Part shown: positions 35,031 to 44,846 of the stretch, piece by piece
How the letters are laid out: each line of letters begins with the position of its first letter
How positions within the stretch are numbered: the first letter of the stretch is position 1
Origin: Paenibacillus sp. Root444D2
Lineage (GTDB): Bacteria; Bacillota; Bacilli; Paenibacillales; NBRC-103111
Direction: 5' to 3'
DNA: 64,000 nucleotides
Assembly: GCF_001426375.1 (NCBI RefSeq)
Contig: NZ_LMEO01000045.1
Coordinates: 513,044 to 577,043 of the forward strand
The notes under the pieces: model-generated
Seen by the model: the letters and a program-made list of their open reading frames with translations, nothing else
Told to the model about the DNA's origin: nothing
The model's database searches: none
Translations under genes and position numbers: made by a program

Positions 35031-36674
35031 CTACTTTTTCGATTTATACTGGGTATAGGCTTGTTGATAAATTTCCAGGTAGCGTTTAACGTTCATTTTG
35101 TCCAAAGTGTTCAAATAGTTGTTCCACTCCTTGTCAATGTCCAGCGAACCTGTAACCGTTTTCGCAAAAAATTCAGTTCTGTAGTCCGTAAGCGTCTTCT
35201 CAAGCGTAGAGAGCTCCTCCGCTTGTTCGTTGGTGAAGAACAATGGCGGCACAATTTTGCTCGGGTCGATTTTGTAAGGCTCGTATTTTTTAGTTTCCTT
35301 ATACAAAATAAGTTCCAGCGAATTTTTTGGATCCGCTGCCACGCTTAATCGCAAGTCGTTTGTTCGCAGCGAAGGTCCTGCCTGCGCCCAGTGAATATTT
35401 TGCAGCTTGCCAAACGTGGCAATCGGTTTCCATACGGCTTGCTTCCCGTTAACGCCAAGCTCTCCTTGCTCTGGACGCACCCACTCCTGACCAGGACGGC
35501 CCTGCGTGCTGCGCAGAGTCGCTTCTTCCGAAAGCAGCAGGTCAGCCATACGGAATGCGGCAGCGGGATTTTTGGCCTTATTGGTGATGACGTATTGACC
35601 AGCAGATACCGCGTAAGGATTATACGCAGTTGAACGTATACCTGACGGTCCTTTGAGCGGAGGTACCGATACGTAGTCTTTGAATCTCGAGTTATCGACT
35701 TCGACAAATACCGTTTGGTTTTGTGAGGCTATAGCTCCGGTGATCGGGATTTCCGGGTTCATGCCCATTTGTTTCAACTGGTTTCTATCCTGTGTAAACG
35801 TTTGCGGAGAGATTAAACCTTCAGCAAACAGTTTATGCATATATGTCAAAGCGTCCTTCCACTCCGGTTGATTATAGGCAACTTGAACCTTTCCATCCTT
35901 AACAAAGCGCAGGTTGAAATCCTTCTCGATAAAAGCGCTGGTCAGAAAAAGGTCCAACGTAGATGATGGGCCATTCGTAGCGCCGACAAGAGGGATCTCA
36001 TCTGCCTTCCCGTTTCCGTTCGGATCTTTTTCTTTAAATGCTTTTAGTACTTGATAAAACTCGTCAATCGTTTCCGGCATTTTTAAACCAAGCTTATCTA
36101 GCCATGGTTGATAGATCCACATCTTTTGACCAAGTGAGCAGTGGTAGCAATCATTAACCTGAGGGACCGAATAAATTTTGCCGTCGGGCATGGTAATCAA
36201 ATCTTTGACATAGGAAACCTGCTCGAACATCTTTTTCATTTCAACGCCGTATTTGTCAATATACGGGTTCAGCGGAATAAATACGCCATCCTTACCGTAA
36301 ATCGACTGCTGAATCGGCGATACACTCATATTAAGCAGCACGTCCGGATAATCGCCGCTTGCAAGTGAAACGTTAAGCTTCTCTGCAAATGTTTTTTCCG
36401 GAGCGACCTCCCAATCGATATGAATGTTCGTTTTCTCCTCCAGCCACTTAGTGAACTCGTTCGTTGCAAAATTTTCGACAATGCTGGAGCCTTTGACCAT
36501 GACCCTGAGCGTCGTCTTTTCTTTCGTAATCGGGAATTCGCCCGCTGCTGTGACTTGATCGTCCTTGCTTGCTTCCGTCTTTTGGTCATCTCCCTTTTGT
36601 CCGCTGTCCGCACATGCGCTTAGAAGGGCTACAGACGTCGTAATCGCGATTAAAGCTGTTAGAGCTATTTTCAT
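35031..36674 (-). CDS. Sugar-binding lipoprotein of the sulfatase operon
   Basis: A 547-residue LipO-type extracellular solute-binding protein. The signal peptide ends in LLSAC, giving lipidation at cysteine 21. Recognisable segments: EWKDALTYMHKLFAEGLIS, EKDPNGNGKADEIPLVG, DKLGLKMPETIDEFYQVLK. AAAGGGAGG precedes the ATG. It follows the YtcP-type permease by 14 bases and precedes the sulfatase by 45, so it probably delivers the sulfated oligosaccharide to this transporter. Confidence 0.9.
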   Translation of the reverse strand: MKIALTALIAITTSVALLSACADSGQKGDDQKTEASKDDQVTAAGEFPITKEKTTLRVMVKGSSIVENFATNEFTKWLEEKTNIHIDWEVAPEKTFAEKLNVSLASGDYPDVLLNMSVSPIQQSIYGKDGVFIPLNPYIDKYGVEMKKMFEQVSYVKDLITMPDGKIYSVPQVNDCYHCSLGQKMWIYQPWLDKLGLKMPETIDEFYQVLKAFKEKDPNGNGKADEIPLVGATNGPSSTLDLFLTSAFIEKDFNLRFVKDGKVQVAYNQPEWKDALTYMHKLFAEGLISPQTFTQDRNQLKQMGMNPEIPITGAIASQNQTVFVEVDNSRFKDYVSVPPLKGPSGIRSTAYNPYAVSAGQYVITNKAKNPAAAFRMADLLLSEEATLRSTQGRPGQEWVRPEQGELGVNGKQAVWKPIATFGKLQNIHWAQAGPSLRTNDLRLSVAADPKNSLELILYKETKKYEPYKIDPSKIVPPLFFTNEQAEELSTLEKTLTDYRTEFFAKTVTGSLDIDKEWNNYLNTLDKMNVKRYLEIYQQAYTQYKSKK

Positions 36675-36688
36675 TTAAAAACCTCCCT

Positions 36689-37582
36689 TTAGCCTTTTAA
36701 TGATCCAATCATCATGCCTTTGACAAAATGCCTTTGTATGAATGGATAGATGATGAGCACGGGCAGCGTAGACACGACGATCAGGGAAAATTTCAACAGC
36801 TCCCGCAGACCATCTCTTGCCGCTTGATCGGCAACGTCGGTTATCATCGACGCATCGACCTCGTTTTGCACCAAAATATCCCTTAATACCAATTGAATCG
36901 GGTACAACTCCTGATGTTTTAAATAAAGCAGTGCGTTAAAATATTGGTTCCAATGTCCGACTGCGTAAAACAAGGAGATTACAGCTATGATTGGACCTGA
37001 CAAAGGAAGCACGATTTTCCGCACAAACGTAAAATCACTGCATCCATCCATTTGAGCGGCTTCAAGCAATTCATCCGGAATGGTTGTTTGAAAATATGTA
37101 CGGGCAATGATCATATTCATAACGGCAAGCGCTCCCGGAATAATTAAAGACCACCTAGTGTCGATCATACCCAGCTCTTTCACAACCAGGTAAGACGGGA
37201 TCAATCCGCCTGAAAACATCATTGTGAATACAAACAAAGCCATAATGGCATTGCGTGGCATAAAATCTTTTCTCGAAAGCGGATAAGCCGCAATGAGTGT
37301 AAAGAGCACATTGATCGTCGTTCCCACTACGGTATAAAAGACCGAATTCAAAAAGCTAGACATAATTAAACGATGCTTAAATACCGCCTCATAACCCGCT
37401 AACGTCGGCTCTACCGGATACAACCAGACTTTACCGGAAATAACCGCTGTGGATGAGCTGAAGGAAGCGCTAACAATATAAACCAGAGGATAAAGAATCG
37501 TAATCGTAAAAATGAATAGGATGATGTAATTCAGAATTGTAAAAAGCCTGTCATCCGCACTTTCTTTAATGCTTCCCGTCAT
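36689..37582 (-). CDS. YtcP-type permease of the sulfatase operon
   Basis: About 297 residues with six membrane helices. The EAA loop is IPDELLEAAQMDGCSDFTFV; the tail RHFVKGMMIGSLKG is typical of YtcP/LplC. Two nearby ATGs exist; the second (37582) is better spaced from AGGGGG (seven bases) than the first. Partner of the LplB-type permease immediately upstream. Confidence 0.9.
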   Translation of the reverse strand: MTGSIKESADDRLFTILNYIILFIFTITILYPLVYIVSASFSSSTAVISGKVWLYPVEPTLAGYEAVFKHRLIMSSFLNSVFYTVVGTTINVLFTLIAAYPLSRKDFMPRNAIMALFVFTMMFSGGLIPSYLVVKELGMIDTRWSLIIPGALAVMNMIIARTYFQTTIPDELLEAAQMDGCSDFTFVRKIVLPLSGPIIAVISLFYAVGHWNQYFNALLYLKHQELYPIQLVLRDILVQNEVDASMITDVADQAARDGLRELLKFSLIVVSTLPVLIIYPFIQRHFVKGMMIGSLKG

Positions 37583-37597
37583 AGACATGCCCCCTTA

Positions 37598-38572
37598 TTA
37601 CCACAGACTGGTTTGCCCCAACTTTCTGGCTATCCGATTGACGGTAACCAGCAGGACCAAATTAATGACTGATTTAAACAATCCAATGGCAGATGAGTAG
37701 GAATAGTTGATGGCTGTTGATGCCAAGCCGACCTTGTACACAAAAGTATCGATCACCTCAGATGAGCTCATATTCAGCGGATTCTGCATCAGCAATACCT
37801 TTTCGAAGCCTATGTCCAGAACATGGCCGGTGTTCATGATGAGCAAGATAACGGCAACCGGCATAATACCCGACAAGTCAACGTGCCACATTCGCTGCAC
37901 TTTATTGGCTCCATCCACAACAGCTGCCTCGTGCAGCGAAGGATCAACAGCTGCAAGCGCTGCCAAGTAGATGATGCAGGAAAAACCAACGTTTTGCCAA
38001 ATACCAGACCAGACAAAAACGTGTGAAAACCATTCGGGTATGCCCATGAAATTGATTGTCGGCAATCCGAAATATTTCATAATCGTTTGAATCAGGCCAA
38101 CCCGCGGGTCCATCATTTGCAGAATGATGCCTACCATCACGACCACGGAAATAAAATGCGGTGCGTAAGTGATCATTTGCACGGTTTTCTTAAAGAAACG
38201 AGCGTTTACGTAATTCAAGGAAAGCGCAAGAATGATTGGGAACGGAAACCCTGCAAGTAAACTATAGATGCTGAGCAGGATCGTATTTTTCATAATCCGC
38301 ACAAACTCATAAGAATGGAAAAAACGATCGAAATGCTTCAGACCTACCCATTCGCTGCCCCATACTCCTTTAGTCGGAAGATAATTTTTGAACGCAATCA
38401 ATGCCCCATACATCGGCACGTACTTGAATATGAGCAAATAAATAATCGGCAGCAGCATAAACAGGTAGAGCTGCCAATGGCTGGATGCGTTCTTCTTCAG
38501 TCTAGACAAGTAACTTTCCTTTTTACCGACAGTTGCAGACAACATATTGCTCTTGCTAGCTGAAACTTCCAT
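37598..38572 (-). CDS. LplB-type permease of the sulfatase operon
   Basis: About 324 residues from the ATG at 38572 (MEVSASKSN), which follows AGGGAGGG; the longer frame adds 29 residues with no signal. It shows LLIFKYVPMYGALIAFKNYL, KTVQMITYAPHFISVVVMVG and the EAA loop DPSLHEAAVVDGANKVQRMW. First transporter gene after the two-component pair. As with the other cassette, no ATPase is encoded here; a shared MsmX-type ATPase is expected elsewhere. Confidence 0.9.
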   Translation of the reverse strand: MEVSASKSNMLSATVGKKESYLSRLKKNASSHWQLYLFMLLPIIYLLIFKYVPMYGALIAFKNYLPTKGVWGSEWVGLKHFDRFFHSYEFVRIMKNTILLSIYSLLAGFPFPIILALSLNYVNARFFKKTVQMITYAPHFISVVVMVGIILQMMDPRVGLIQTIMKYFGLPTINFMGIPEWFSHVFVWSGIWQNVGFSCIIYLAALAAVDPSLHEAAVVDGANKVQRMWHVDLSGIMPVAVILLIMNTGHVLDIGFEKVLLMQNPLNMSSSEVIDTFVYKVGLASTAINYSYSSAIGLFKSVINLVLLVTVNRIARKLGQTSLW

Positions 38573-38668
38573 AAATCCCTCCCTCTCTCGATGTCCATGA
38601 CTCGGTATGTTTGATGTCTTTCTATATGTAGCATACAAAAAATAGGGACAACCGAGCATTGTGCTGTT

Positions 38669-40474
38669 TTACACCAGCATGACTTTTTTTGCGCTGGACG
38701 ACGGCAAGCGAATCGTAACCTTCGTGCCTACACCCAAGTCGCTTTGTATGGAAAGCCCATACTGCTCTCCTAACACCATCTGAATCCGATTATGCACATT
38801 GAGCAGTCCGATGCTGCCTTCGAATGTTTGTTGTGCATCCAACAGCCTATCCTCCCGGCTGTTCTGGAAACGCATATTCAATTGCAAAAGGGTTTCCGCT
38901 TCAATACCGCAGCCATTATCTTCCACAATGACATAAAAATCCGCTTCATCCTTCCAGGCGTCAATAATAATCGAGTGAGTATCCTCGATCCCATAAGGAA
39001 ACGCGTGCTTAAACACATTTTCGACCAAGGGTTGCAGCGTCAAGCGAACCATGCTGTCCAGCAAATAATCCGTACTGATGCGAACATCGATTTCAAATTC
39101 GCGCTGGTTGCGGTATTTCATAATAGACATAAAATACAGAATGTGTTTCAACTCGTTGGCTACCGTAATTTTCTCCAAGTCGGTACGTATGGAATAGCGT
39201 AGCATATACGACAGAGAACGAACGATGTCTTTGATTTCGCTTGATTTCTGGATAACGGCGTAACAAATAATAATTTCCAGCGTGTTGTACAAGAAGTGCG
39301 GATTAATCTGTAATTGCAGCGATTGAAATTCGGCCAGCTGCCGTTTCATTAAATTGTCCTGATTGCGCAGCTCGGTCTCGTAAACCCGCTCGACAAGCTC
39401 TTCCAGCCGGGTAACCATCGTATTGTAGCTGGTGATAAGCTGATCCATCTCATCACGGCTTCCGGTCAGAGGTACTCGGGTCCAGTGACCTTTGGCCGTC
39501 TGACTCATCCCGTTTTCCAGTAGTCGAACTGGACGAACGATAGATTGACCGAAACGGTAAGCTAGAAATAAGGCCAAAATCAATGTGAAGATACCTACGA
39601 TTAGCGTTGTTTGCCGCAAGTCTGATATCGGCTTGCTCTGTTCAGCAACCGACATGCTGGCCACCAGCGTCCATCCGGAATAGTCGGACTTTCGACTAAA
39701 GAAAACCCGCTCCGGTTCTCCAGGCAATTCAAATATTTGGTCTTTGTTGGCTTCAACCGTATTGAAATGCATCCCGTCAAGCTGCTTGCCGATCCGGCTC
39801 GGATCCGGATGGTATAATATTTTCCCGCGATCGTTGACGATAAAAAAATATCCGGATTGTCCGAGCTTTATGCCCTTCCAGAGCGTGTTTAGCTCCCCTA
39901 TCTTTAGTTCGAAGCCCATAATGCCTTTAAATGATTTCGATGAGGTTCGGTCCGCTAATTTGCGAATAAGTGTAAGATGACCGTCCAGAAATCCGGAATC
40001 CTGAATCGTCAGCTTCCCGTTTATATCATCGTCTTCCTTCATCTGTTCGACATATTCTTCAAAGCCTTTGTAATTAAAAGGAACAATGTGGATATTGAAA
40101 TCCGTTGCCTGGAACCCGTTATAACCGATAATGTACGTCATTGATATTTCCGGATTGTTGATGAGAACAGGTTGAAATACCCCCTTCATGGCAATTTCGG
40201 ATGTATAAAAGCCAGGAGTTGAATTGCTTGGAAGATCAAGAGCCTCTTTCACGACAGGAGAAATCAGAATAGAGACCGTTGCCCGCTCGTAACTTTTCAA
40301 AAATAAATCGGTTTCATGCAAAACATTATCAACGATTTGAGTCAGCAGCCCTTCATACTGATTCTCCAATTCGTTGGACGACCGCCAATAACCGGTAACC
40401 CCCACCGTCACCAAAGTCAGCGCGATAATAATGACAAAGTAAATGTAAACCTTGCGTACCAGGCTGTTTTTCAT
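38669..40474 (-). CDS. YesM-type sensor histidine kinase
   Basis: A 601-residue membrane kinase. N-terminal helix VYIYFVIIIALTLVTVGV, a Cache-type extracellular sensor of about 240 residues (with DRGKILYHPDPSRIGKQLDG), a second helix near 290-310, HAMP, then the His_kinase domain with LQINPHFLYNTLEIII (phosphoacceptor histidine about residue 391) and a HATPase domain containing VEDNGCGIEAETL and GSIGLLNVHNRIQMVLG. Its ATG shares one base with the stop of the response regulator gene (TAATG), so the two are coupled. The pair should sense an extracellular oligosaccharide and drive the transporter-sulfatase genes downstream. Confidence 0.92.
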   Translation of the reverse strand: MKNSLVRKVYIYFVIIIALTLVTVGVTGYWRSSNELENQYEGLLTQIVDNVLHETDLFLKSYERATVSILISPVVKEALDLPSNSTPGFYTSEIAMKGVFQPVLINNPEISMTYIIGYNGFQATDFNIHIVPFNYKGFEEYVEQMKEDDDINGKLTIQDSGFLDGHLTLIRKLADRTSSKSFKGIMGFELKIGELNTLWKGIKLGQSGYFFIVNDRGKILYHPDPSRIGKQLDGMHFNTVEANKDQIFELPGEPERVFFSRKSDYSGWTLVASMSVAEQSKPISDLRQTTLIVGIFTLILALFLAYRFGQSIVRPVRLLENGMSQTAKGHWTRVPLTGSRDEMDQLITSYNTMVTRLEELVERVYETELRNQDNLMKRQLAEFQSLQLQINPHFLYNTLEIIICYAVIQKSSEIKDIVRSLSYMLRYSIRTDLEKITVANELKHILYFMSIMKYRNQREFEIDVRISTDYLLDSMVRLTLQPLVENVFKHAFPYGIEDTHSIIIDAWKDEADFYVIVEDNGCGIEAETLLQLNMRFQNSREDRLLDAQQTFEGSIGLLNVHNRIQMVLGEQYGLSIQSDLGVGTKVTIRLPSSSAKKVMLV

Positions 40475-41496
40475 TACTTGATCCCGAGCAGCCCGCGATA
40501 TTCGGTAGGGGAATAGCCCGTTGCCTTTTTGAAGACTCTGGAAAAGTGGGGGTAGCTATCGTAACCGACCTCGGCTCCAATATCTAGGATTTTGTAGTGC
40601 GGAACGGCAAGCAGTTGTTTGGCTTTATCGATTCGTTTGCGCATCCGGTATTGCACGAAGGTCTCGTTCGTATTTTTCTTAAAATAATGGCTGAAATAGG
40701 TCGGTGTCACGCCTAGCTTCCCAGCAACCATGTCCAGTGAAAGCTCCTCCTCGAAAAGATGCTCATCGATGTACTGGATAGCCGCCTCCAAAACGTTGAT
40801 TCTTTCATGCTTGCGATACTCACTTAATCGTTGTATCCAAATTCCGATTTCAGCCTGAAACCATTCGTACGTAATCGTGGTGACCGTGTTCTCCTCGAAA
40901 AGCGGCTTCACCTCAACCCTGTACGTCCCTCTGGCATTCAGTTTCTTAAGAAGCAGCCTGACAGCGTCGTATACCCGCTGGTACTGCTGAATGTCCGTTT
41001 CAACGGGGAACAACTCCCTCTTTCCCACCTCAAGCAGTTCATTGGCCCGAAGCTTGTCCAACATCCAAACCGCTTCCTCCAATTGATCAGCCCACTGTTC
41101 AAAAAGGGTGAAGGAAATAAGCGCCGCTTCCCGCATGGCGAGCACTTTATCCAGCACCGGAAAAAGCTCGATTTCTGTAATAGGCTTCAGCAAATATTCC
41201 TGTACACCGTACGACATACATTTTTGCGCATATGCAAAATCCCCGTATCCCGAAAGCACAACGACTTTGGTGAAGAGCTTTAGCTGCTGAATATTTCGGC
41301 ATAGTTCCAAACCATCCATACGAGGCATCCGAATATCAGTCAACACAACGTCCGGAGGGTTAGCCATGATGTTCGACAACGCTGATACACCGTCTGAAAA
41401 CGTATCAATCTCACTAAACCGTTTATATTCGCCAATTAACGTTTTGAGACCAATCCCGATGATAGGTTCATCGTCAACAATAAAGATTCTGGCCAT
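40474..41496 (-). CDS. YesN-type response regulator with AraC DNA-binding domain
   Basis: 340 residues. A receiver domain starts RIFIVDDEPIIGIGLKTLIG, with the phosphoacceptor aspartate in VVLTDIRMPRMDGLEL (about residue 55) and the lysine in EYLLKPITEIELF. The C-terminal AraC domain has LDMVAGKLGVTPTYFSHYFK and ILDIGAEVGYDSYPHFSRVF. CAGGGGGCAAG precedes the ATG. First gene of the operon regulator, kinase, LplB, YtcP, binding protein, sulfatase. Confidence 0.93.
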   Translation of the reverse strand: MARIFIVDDEPIIGIGLKTLIGEYKRFSEIDTFSDGVSALSNIMANPPDVVLTDIRMPRMDGLELCRNIQQLKLFTKVVVLSGYGDFAYAQKCMSYGVQEYLLKPITEIELFPVLDKVLAMREAALISFTLFEQWADQLEEAVWMLDKLRANELLEVGKRELFPVETDIQQYQRVYDAVRLLLKKLNARGTYRVEVKPLFEENTVTTITYEWFQAEIGIWIQRLSEYRKHERINVLEAAIQYIDEHLFEEELSLDMVAGKLGVTPTYFSHYFKKNTNETFVQYRMRKRIDKAKQLLAVPHYKILDIGAEVGYDSYPHFSRVFKKATGYSPTEYRGLLGIK

Positions 41497-42030
41497 TCGC
41501 TTGCCCCCTGTTTATTAACTTTTGATCGCCACCTCGGACTGCCCGTACGCGGATCTTTGACTGTGTCTGGCTCCATACTTTATTATGTTACGATTTCCTT
41601 AAGCCTGCATACCCATTAAAACCTAAACAAAGTCATCAAAATGCAAATTCCTTGCCCTTAATAAACCAAATGGGCATGTAAATGAAAATAGACCATTCGG
41701 CAAGGCTACCGAATCGTCTGTCTATGTGCATATTGGCTGAATAATCGTTTATTTGATCCAGCTTATTCGTCGGCTTGACTACGTGGACCTACATCATGTG
41801 ATCCGCCACAACGATAATGGTAGCATGCTTCAGGGTTTCCCCTACTATCGCCACATCCGCACCGCTGGATCCGCTCGCCATCGATCCTGCTATTGGATAA
41901 ATACTTGTCCCTTTTTGGCCATGAAAAAATCCCCTCCAGTTTAGCAGCTTTCAAGTCCATTGTACCCATGGACTTTTCTACACTGTCAACCATAAGGGGA
42001 TAATATCAGTAGGAAGGTTTTTTGTTGAGA
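41497..42030. other. Gene-free gap with hairpin and possible gene scrap
   Basis: A hairpin (AGACCATTCGG with CCGAATCGTCT, 41689-41718) could end transcription from the upstream operon. On the minus strand around 41790-41890 a frame reads IAGSMASGSSGADVAIVGET then LKHATIIVVADHMM; it looks protein-like but I cannot name it and stops interrupt its surroundings. The promoter of the two-component operon must lie within about 200 bases of 41496; I could not place it. Confidence 0.3.
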
Positions 42031-43743
42031 CTAGCCTTTACTTCTTCTCCCGTATACAAAATATAAGGTAAGGGCTGACATAATCATCAAAATCACAGAA
42101 TAGACAAGAGTCAGCGCTTTTGTATCCGCCACCGCGTCTGCGTCTGTACTATTTTTGATAACGATGCCCAACGGCTGGTACAGAGGGTGATACAGAAATA
42201 CCGTCAGGTCATAATCCGCCAATATCCCGTTGAAATTCAAAGCAAGGACAGCCAGCGTGGAGGGAAGAATGATAGGCAGAAGTACCCTTCTGAAGGTATA
42301 AAAGGATTTGGCACCCAAATTTTTGGCTGCATCCTCAAGATTACTGTCAAGACTGAAGAAGGATGCCTTCACCATACGAAGGGTAAATGGAATGTGGACG
42401 ATCACATAGGCAATGAACAGCAACCATACGGATCCGACCAACACGTTATTGCCAATAATAAGCCGAGGTGTGCCAAAGGTGACAATCAGACCGATTGCAA
42501 TTAATGTTGAAGGCAGCATCCATGGGATCAGCAGGGAATACTCCAGCATATCGGTCCAGGTATTCTTATATTTATGCAAGATCCGGGAAGCCATTAAAGC
42601 CAAAGCCACGACGGTAATTGCCGCTGCCGCTGCATAGCAGACACTTACCAGATAAGGTTTAAAAGCGGAAAGACTTGAAAACACTTGGATATAATTGTTT
42701 AATGTCAAATTGCTAAAGGAAATCGATGCTTTTGCAATGCTTTGGGCATCTGTAAAGGAAAAAGCAATAATAAGAATGACTGGAATGACATAGATCAGAA
42801 ACAGAAGATAGGCTGCGGCATGGGTGAGCACATTCGCAAGCGGATTAATGATTTTTTGCTTAACCATCTCGGATTTAACTTTGGATACCGACATGAAATT
42901 TCCTTTTCTTTCAAACCGGATCATGATGGACAGCAAAACCATGGTTGCCAATCCGAGAACGAGCGCAAGCAACGCGGCTAAATCTTTGGAATAAGTGCTG
43001 TTGGCGAAGGCAAGAATCATTGGCGTAATCGTTTGAAATTCCGTCCCTCCAAGAATCAGAGGCGCCGATGTTGCAGCTAATCCTGTCAGAAAGAGGAGAA
43101 TCGTCAACGCATAAATAGTCGGCTTCAAAACGGGAAGTACGACCCGTCTCAGAATATAAAAGGGTGATGCCCCCATGTTTTTCGCTGCTTCGATTGTTTG
43201 AAAATCCACTTTACGCATAGCATTGCTTAGAAAAAGGACATGGTTGGATGTACACGCGAACGTCATGACAAATAGAACTGCCCAATAGCCGTGAAACCAC
43301 GTCGTATCAAAGGAAGGAAATACAAAGGTCAAGACTTTCGTCATAAGTCCCGTTTCACCGTAAATCAATTTGTAACCGGATACCAACACAACGCCGCTGT
43401 AGATGAGTGTTGTAAAATAGCCAAGCCTTAATATTTTTGCGCCTTTGATATCAAAGTACTCGACAACCAGAACCAAGAAGATCCCGACAAGGTTTACCGT
43501 AAAAATAAGCGAAATCGCTAAAATAAAGCTGTTGTACAAGCTTTTCATGGCACGAGCGGAGGATAACAGCTTCTGAACGGGTTCAAGTGAAAAATTTCCC
43601 TTACCGAAAAAGATTTCATAATAAACATTAAGATTCGGATAAATCAGAAAGGCGATGACAAACCATGCTATTAAAGCATAGAATATCCATGTGGACAAAG
43701 AGACGGACGACCGCGCTTTTTTAGTAATCTGTACGTTCAACAA
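42031..43743 (-). CDS. Fused two-domain ABC permease, Fe3+/2-aminoethylphosphonate type
   Basis: 570 residues with about twelve membrane helices: two binding-protein-dependent permease domains in one chain. EAA loops are FQTIEAAKNMGASPFYILRR in the first half and LEDAAKNLGAKSFYTFRRVL in the second. This layout is that of FbpB/AfuB iron permeases and of PhnV/U-like aminoethylphosphonate permeases. The start is a TTG after GGGGGTAACA. It follows the ATPase gene by nine bases. The substrate cannot be told from the permease alone; the PhnP-like neighbour favours a phosphorus compound over iron. Confidence 0.87.
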   Translation of the reverse strand: MLNVQITKKARSSVSLSTWIFYALIAWFVIAFLIYPNLNVYYEIFFGKGNFSLEPVQKLLSSARAMKSLYNSFILAISLIFTVNLVGIFLVLVVEYFDIKGAKILRLGYFTTLIYSGVVLVSGYKLIYGETGLMTKVLTFVFPSFDTTWFHGYWAVLFVMTFACTSNHVLFLSNAMRKVDFQTIEAAKNMGASPFYILRRVVLPVLKPTIYALTILLFLTGLAATSAPLILGGTEFQTITPMILAFANSTYSKDLAALLALVLGLATMVLLSIMIRFERKGNFMSVSKVKSEMVKQKIINPLANVLTHAAAYLLFLIYVIPVILIIAFSFTDAQSIAKASISFSNLTLNNYIQVFSSLSAFKPYLVSVCYAAAAAITVVALALMASRILHKYKNTWTDMLEYSLLIPWMLPSTLIAIGLIVTFGTPRLIIGNNVLVGSVWLLFIAYVIVHIPFTLRMVKASFFSLDSNLEDAAKNLGAKSFYTFRRVLLPIILPSTLAVLALNFNGILADYDLTVFLYHPLYQPLGIVIKNSTDADAVADTKALTLVYSVILMIMSALTLYFVYGRRSKG

Positions 43744-43752
43744 TGTTACCCC

Positions 43753-44763
43753 CTAGTACTGCAAAATATCGCCGGCGTGCATATAAATGTCAATCTCATC
43801 TCCCGTTTGGTATTGGACATGACCTTTTTCTGTTTCAACGGTCTTCAATATCCCGCCGCCTGCAATCTCCACCGAATACTTTGTGTAAATGCCATAAAAT
43901 TCCTGATCCACAATTTTCCCTTTTAGTTGTACGGCATTTTTACCCTGAGCTATTGGTGTGAGGCTTATTTTTTCGTTTCGAATATAAGACTTTTTGGCGG
44001 GATCAATGAAATCCTTTAAGGGAGAGTTCTGAATAATCGCCGGTTGAATCAGATTAATATCGCCTATAAAATTACAAACAAATTCCGTCTTAGATTCATT
44101 GTAAATTTCCCGCGGCGTACCGACTTGTTCAACAATCCCCTTGTTAAATACAGCGATTCGATCCGATAAAGTCAAGGCTTCTTCCTGATCATGCGTTACA
44201 TATACCGTAGTGATCCCAAACTTCTTCTGAAGATCCTTTAACTCGTTACGCAATTGCACTCTCAGCTTGGCGTCCAAATTGGACAAAGGCTCATCCAATG
44301 CAAGTATGCTTGGCTTAAGCACAAGAGCCCTCGCGATAGCGACACGCTGCTGCTGCCCGCCGGATAACTCGGACACTTTTTTGACAAGCTGTTCCTCGCT
44401 TAAATCTACTTTTCGGGCAATCTCTTTAACCTGCGCATCTACTTCGGCTTTAGAGAACTTTTTCACCCGCATGCCAAAAGCAATGTTTTCGTAGACATTT
44501 AATGTGGGAAACAGAGCATAGCTTTGAAAGACCATGCTGATTTCACGCTTTTCAATAGGCACTTGGGTGATATCCCGATCATTCAACAGGATCTGTCCAC
44601 TCGCAGGGTTTATAAAACCTACCAAGCTCCGAAGAATAGTCGTTTTCCCGCATCCCGACGGCCCGAGAAACGTAAAAAATTCTCCTTCTCTGATGTTGAG
44701 ATTAAGGTTCTTGATAGCATGAAAATCGCCGAAATGAATTTGAACATCTTTAAATGTAATCAT
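43753..44763 (-). CDS. ABC importer ATPase, FbpC/PotA type
   Basis: About 336 residues. Walker A GPSGCGKTT, signature LSGGQQQRVAIARAL, Walker B ILALDEPLSNLDAKLRVQLR, H-loop VYVTHDQEEALTLSDRI, then a TOBE-type C-terminal domain. The ATG at 44763 (MITFKDVQIHFG) has GCAGAGG before it; the 40 extra residues of the longer frame come from the intergenic hairpin region. It energises the two-domain permease downstream. Confidence 0.92.
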   Translation of the reverse strand: MITFKDVQIHFGDFHAIKNLNLNIREGEFFTFLGPSGCGKTTILRSLVGFINPASGQILLNDRDITQVPIEKREISMVFQSYALFPTLNVYENIAFGMRVKKFSKAEVDAQVKEIARKVDLSEEQLVKKVSELSGGQQQRVAIARALVLKPSILALDEPLSNLDAKLRVQLRNELKDLQKKFGITTVYVTHDQEEALTLSDRIAVFNKGIVEQVGTPREIYNESKTEFVCNFIGDINLIQPAIIQNSPLKDFIDPAKKSYIRNEKISLTPIAQGKNAVQLKGKIVDQEFYGIYTKYSVEIAGGGILKTVETEKGHVQYQTGDEIDIYMHAGDILQY

Positions 44764-44800
44764 TTTTAACCTCTGCAAAAAGTATTTTTTAAATAAACAG

Positions 44801-44831
44801 GCTGCATGCATGGAATATTCCAACATGCAGC
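44801..44831 (-). terminator. Intercistronic hairpin after the binding-protein gene
   Basis: Arms GCTGCATG/CATGCAGC with a TGGAATATTCCA palindrome in the loop region, followed on the minus strand by a T- and A-rich tract. Located between the binding-protein and ATPase genes, it probably lets the binding protein be made in excess. Confidence 0.65.
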
Positions 44832-44846
44832 TTGAATGATCAAACC

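Noticed and set aside
41763..41993. 76-codon ORF between the two-component and ABC cassettes
   Set aside because: Its frame gives no family; a neighbouring frame looks more protein-like, so at most it is an unidentified remnant.
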